Below, piece by piece: positions 62,547 through 64,000 of a DNA stretch of 64,000 bases. Positions within the stretch are counted from its first letter, which is position 1; each line of letters starts with the position of its first letter. Below the pieces are notes generated by a model. That model saw only the letters and a program-made list of their open reading frames with translations. It made no database searches and was not told the DNA's origin. Origin of the DNA: Tipula vernalis. Its lineage: Eukaryota > Arthropoda > Insecta > Diptera > Tipulidae. Location of the stretch: assembly GCA_958295665.1 (NCBI GenBank), contig OY282559.1, forward strand, positions 261,832,245 to 261,896,244. Reading direction: 5' to 3'. A program made the position numbers and the translations under genes.

Positions 62547-63065
62547 TTAATTTTTTTTGTATGGAACAACTTTCAAGTTAAATGTTTTACCTTCAACATG
62601 CATCAAATGAGTTGGAATTGTTATGGATTCCAAAGAAGTGGGTTCCTTTATAGTATTCCACCTTACATATTTGATCTTATTTTTCAGTGCTTCTTTTTTT
62701 GGGAGATACACCCTACAATTACTTTTACAGCTGATCAAACCGTCATTGATAATTTGCGATGGCGGTCGTGTTGAGTCAAACGCCAGCTGTTTAATAAACT
62801 CGTTAGTTTTTAGTACCTCGATACGACTAGCGACAGGTTCATGATTGTGCTCTTGTGACAATTTTGTAATTGTGTGTTTACCACAATCTAACTTCGTTGA
62901 TAATCGTCCTCGACAACCCATTTTTTTTTTATTTTCACATGACCACCTAAAAATTTCGGAAGTGGTTTTTTCTAAATTGTAAGAAAACCCGTTCAATAAT
63001 AACTTATCTCTGTTTTTATTGGTTTTAGTTAGTTTAATATATTTATTAAGGTTATTCGTATCCAT
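62547..63065 (-). pseudogene. MULE transposase, N-terminal FLYWCH finger part
   Basis: ATG at 63065-63063. Residues about 20-75 form a FLYWCH zinc finger: LLNGFSYNLEKTT, IFRWSCENKKKMGCRGRLS, then SQEHNHEP, giving the Cys-Cys-His-His set. The segment up to the stop at 62547 contains the helical region seen before the MULE core (KKEALKNKIKYVRW). The link to the catalytic frame at 62482 is unresolved: about 65 bases with stops in all frames lie between, beginning with a run of eight A residues on this strand. Either a tiny intron or a frame shift. Confidence 0.8.
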
Positions 63066-63349
63066 TTTTGAATATTTGCAATTTTTTGTTTTTAATTTAA
63101 ATTAACTTCAGTTGCTGAATAATGTGTGTAATGTATGTAATGCTCAGTCTACTGTATATTACATGAATGTTAACCACAGCCTTCTAAATTTATTGAATAT
63201 TCATATTCATAGAATTGTTAATGGTAGTGGTATAGTATATGTCAGGTAGAGGTAGGGATAACTACACTTACAATTTACATTTGGGTACAAATGTTTGTAA
63301 ATACTTACCACAATGTTAAGTCCTCTGTAGACTTGATCTTTGGAGAAAT
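63066..63349. other. Upstream region of the MULE gene, no gene seen
   Basis: It should contain the promoter and left terminus of the MULE, but no inverted terminal repeat was matched on the far side. Confidence 0.35.
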
Positions 63350-63432
63350 AATGATCGATTTTGGATAAGATTTGATATTTATAATCGGGCCGCCCGATTA
63401 TAAATATCAAATCTTATCCAAAATCGATCATT
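63350..63432. repeat. Perfect 83-bp palindrome
   Basis: 41-base arms that are exact complements flank a single central C (63391). The arms start AATGATCGATTTTGGATAAG and meet at CGGGC-C-GCCCG. No mismatch was seen on reading. Confidence 0.92.
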
Positions 63433-63560
63433 TCTTTTCGAGATTTTCAATTCGAGATTTTCCTTTTTCGAGATTTTTTGTTCGAGATAATTCTTTTCGA
63501 GATTTTCAAAAAGGGATTTTATTTTCGATCGTTTTTAGTTCGAGAAATTTTTCTCGAGCA
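63433..63560. repeat. Short degenerate TTCGAGATTTT repeats
   Basis: Six or so imperfect copies of TTTCGAGATTTTC follow the palindrome directly. The pattern resembles the ATCTCGA text at 58290-58465 and, more loosely, the CTCGGGATTTT blocks at 5543-5935. Confidence 0.75.
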
Positions 63561-64000
63561 TATCTTTTTCGACCATCTATGCCCAACCCGAATTTTTATC
63601 ATTTTTTTGAAGTTTTCACTTTTTTATGGTATTTTGAGACTGGCTCGAAAAAAGTGCAATAAAAAAAGGCAATAGGTGACTAGGATAGAAATAGTGAGGT
63701 AGAAAGACACAACATTGTTTTATTTACAAAAGTCAAATAATATTGTTTTGCAGTGATTAAACGAACTACGAAAATTAATTACAGAAACGCCTAATTGGGG
63801 AGACGAAATTATATTTTTTATAATCGAAAAAGTTCAATTAAATGATTTTGTGTGGAATCCGCGTGGAATTAGACATTTTTTTTTTGAAAGAGTCTCGTAT
63901 CGATAAAAAAACCGACGAGCTTATGTCTGAAGACGACCTATTAACGTAGCAAGAGCAACGTACAATTGAGAAAACTTTATTTGTACAGTTTAAGAGAAAC
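63561..64000. other. No gene seen; right edge
   Basis: Non-coding at the resolution of this window. No domain recognisable in any frame. Confidence 0.4.

Overview
The window is eukaryotic, AT-rich and intron-rich. It comes from an insect nuclear genome, most likely a fly (Diptera). One host gene can be read with confidence: the 3' half of the RNA-binding protein gene smooth (the fly hnRNP L orthologue) on the + strand. Its exons lie at 2359-2531, 2591-2808, 2878-3028, 23799-24003 and 24075-24184. All junctions have GT/AG borders and stay in phase. The exons carry a Gly/Pro-rich linker and the last two RRM domains. The earlier exons must lie to the left of the window.

Almost everything else is transposable-element DNA. 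The 20.8-kb intron at 3029-23798 is a nested pile: a foldback/hAT-like non-autonomous element with a smaller MITE inside it; a dead Tc1/mariner copy; a degenerate Ty3/gypsy element (about 7.9-11.8 kb); a nearly intact THAP+DDE element of the ISL2EU/PIF-Harbinger type (12307-15295); and a second degenerate Ty3/gypsy element. That second gypsy element is interrupted by a 1.9-kb TIR element, which itself contains a foldback element sitting in a TA microsatellite, and also by an intact Tc1 element (21345-23094).

Downstream of smooth come an AT-rich 3'UTR-like stretch (24.2-25.5 kb), a mariner remnant, a 3.5-kb pogo-type element with precise ends but a broken transposase, and a long AT-rich stretch (31.8-33.9 kb). 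A series of MITEs and foldbacks follows (34.5-38.8 kb), including a pair of roughly 0.6-kb inverted arms. Then come LINE remnants, a Penelope-like element with a GIY-YIG endonuclease (42.2-43.0 kb), a second copy of the 3.3-kb-region element, another AT-rich stretch (48.0-49.2 kb) and a degenerate LINE flanked by two copies of one small foldback element.

The right end (58.6-63.1 kb) holds a FLYWCH/MULE transposase gene. It is split by a 3-kb TIR element that carries 51-bp subterminal repeats, a deleted mariner and two 108-bp tandem arrays arranged head to head. A perfect 83-bp palindrome lies at 63350-63432.

The most useful observations concern target sites. Several insertions can be defined to the base. 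Two unrelated-looking elements (18975-20872 and 58639-61657) both inserted at CTG inside the same local sequence, and both sites lie in coding DNA of other transposons. No previously undescribed host system is visible. The novelty is in the element families and their nesting.
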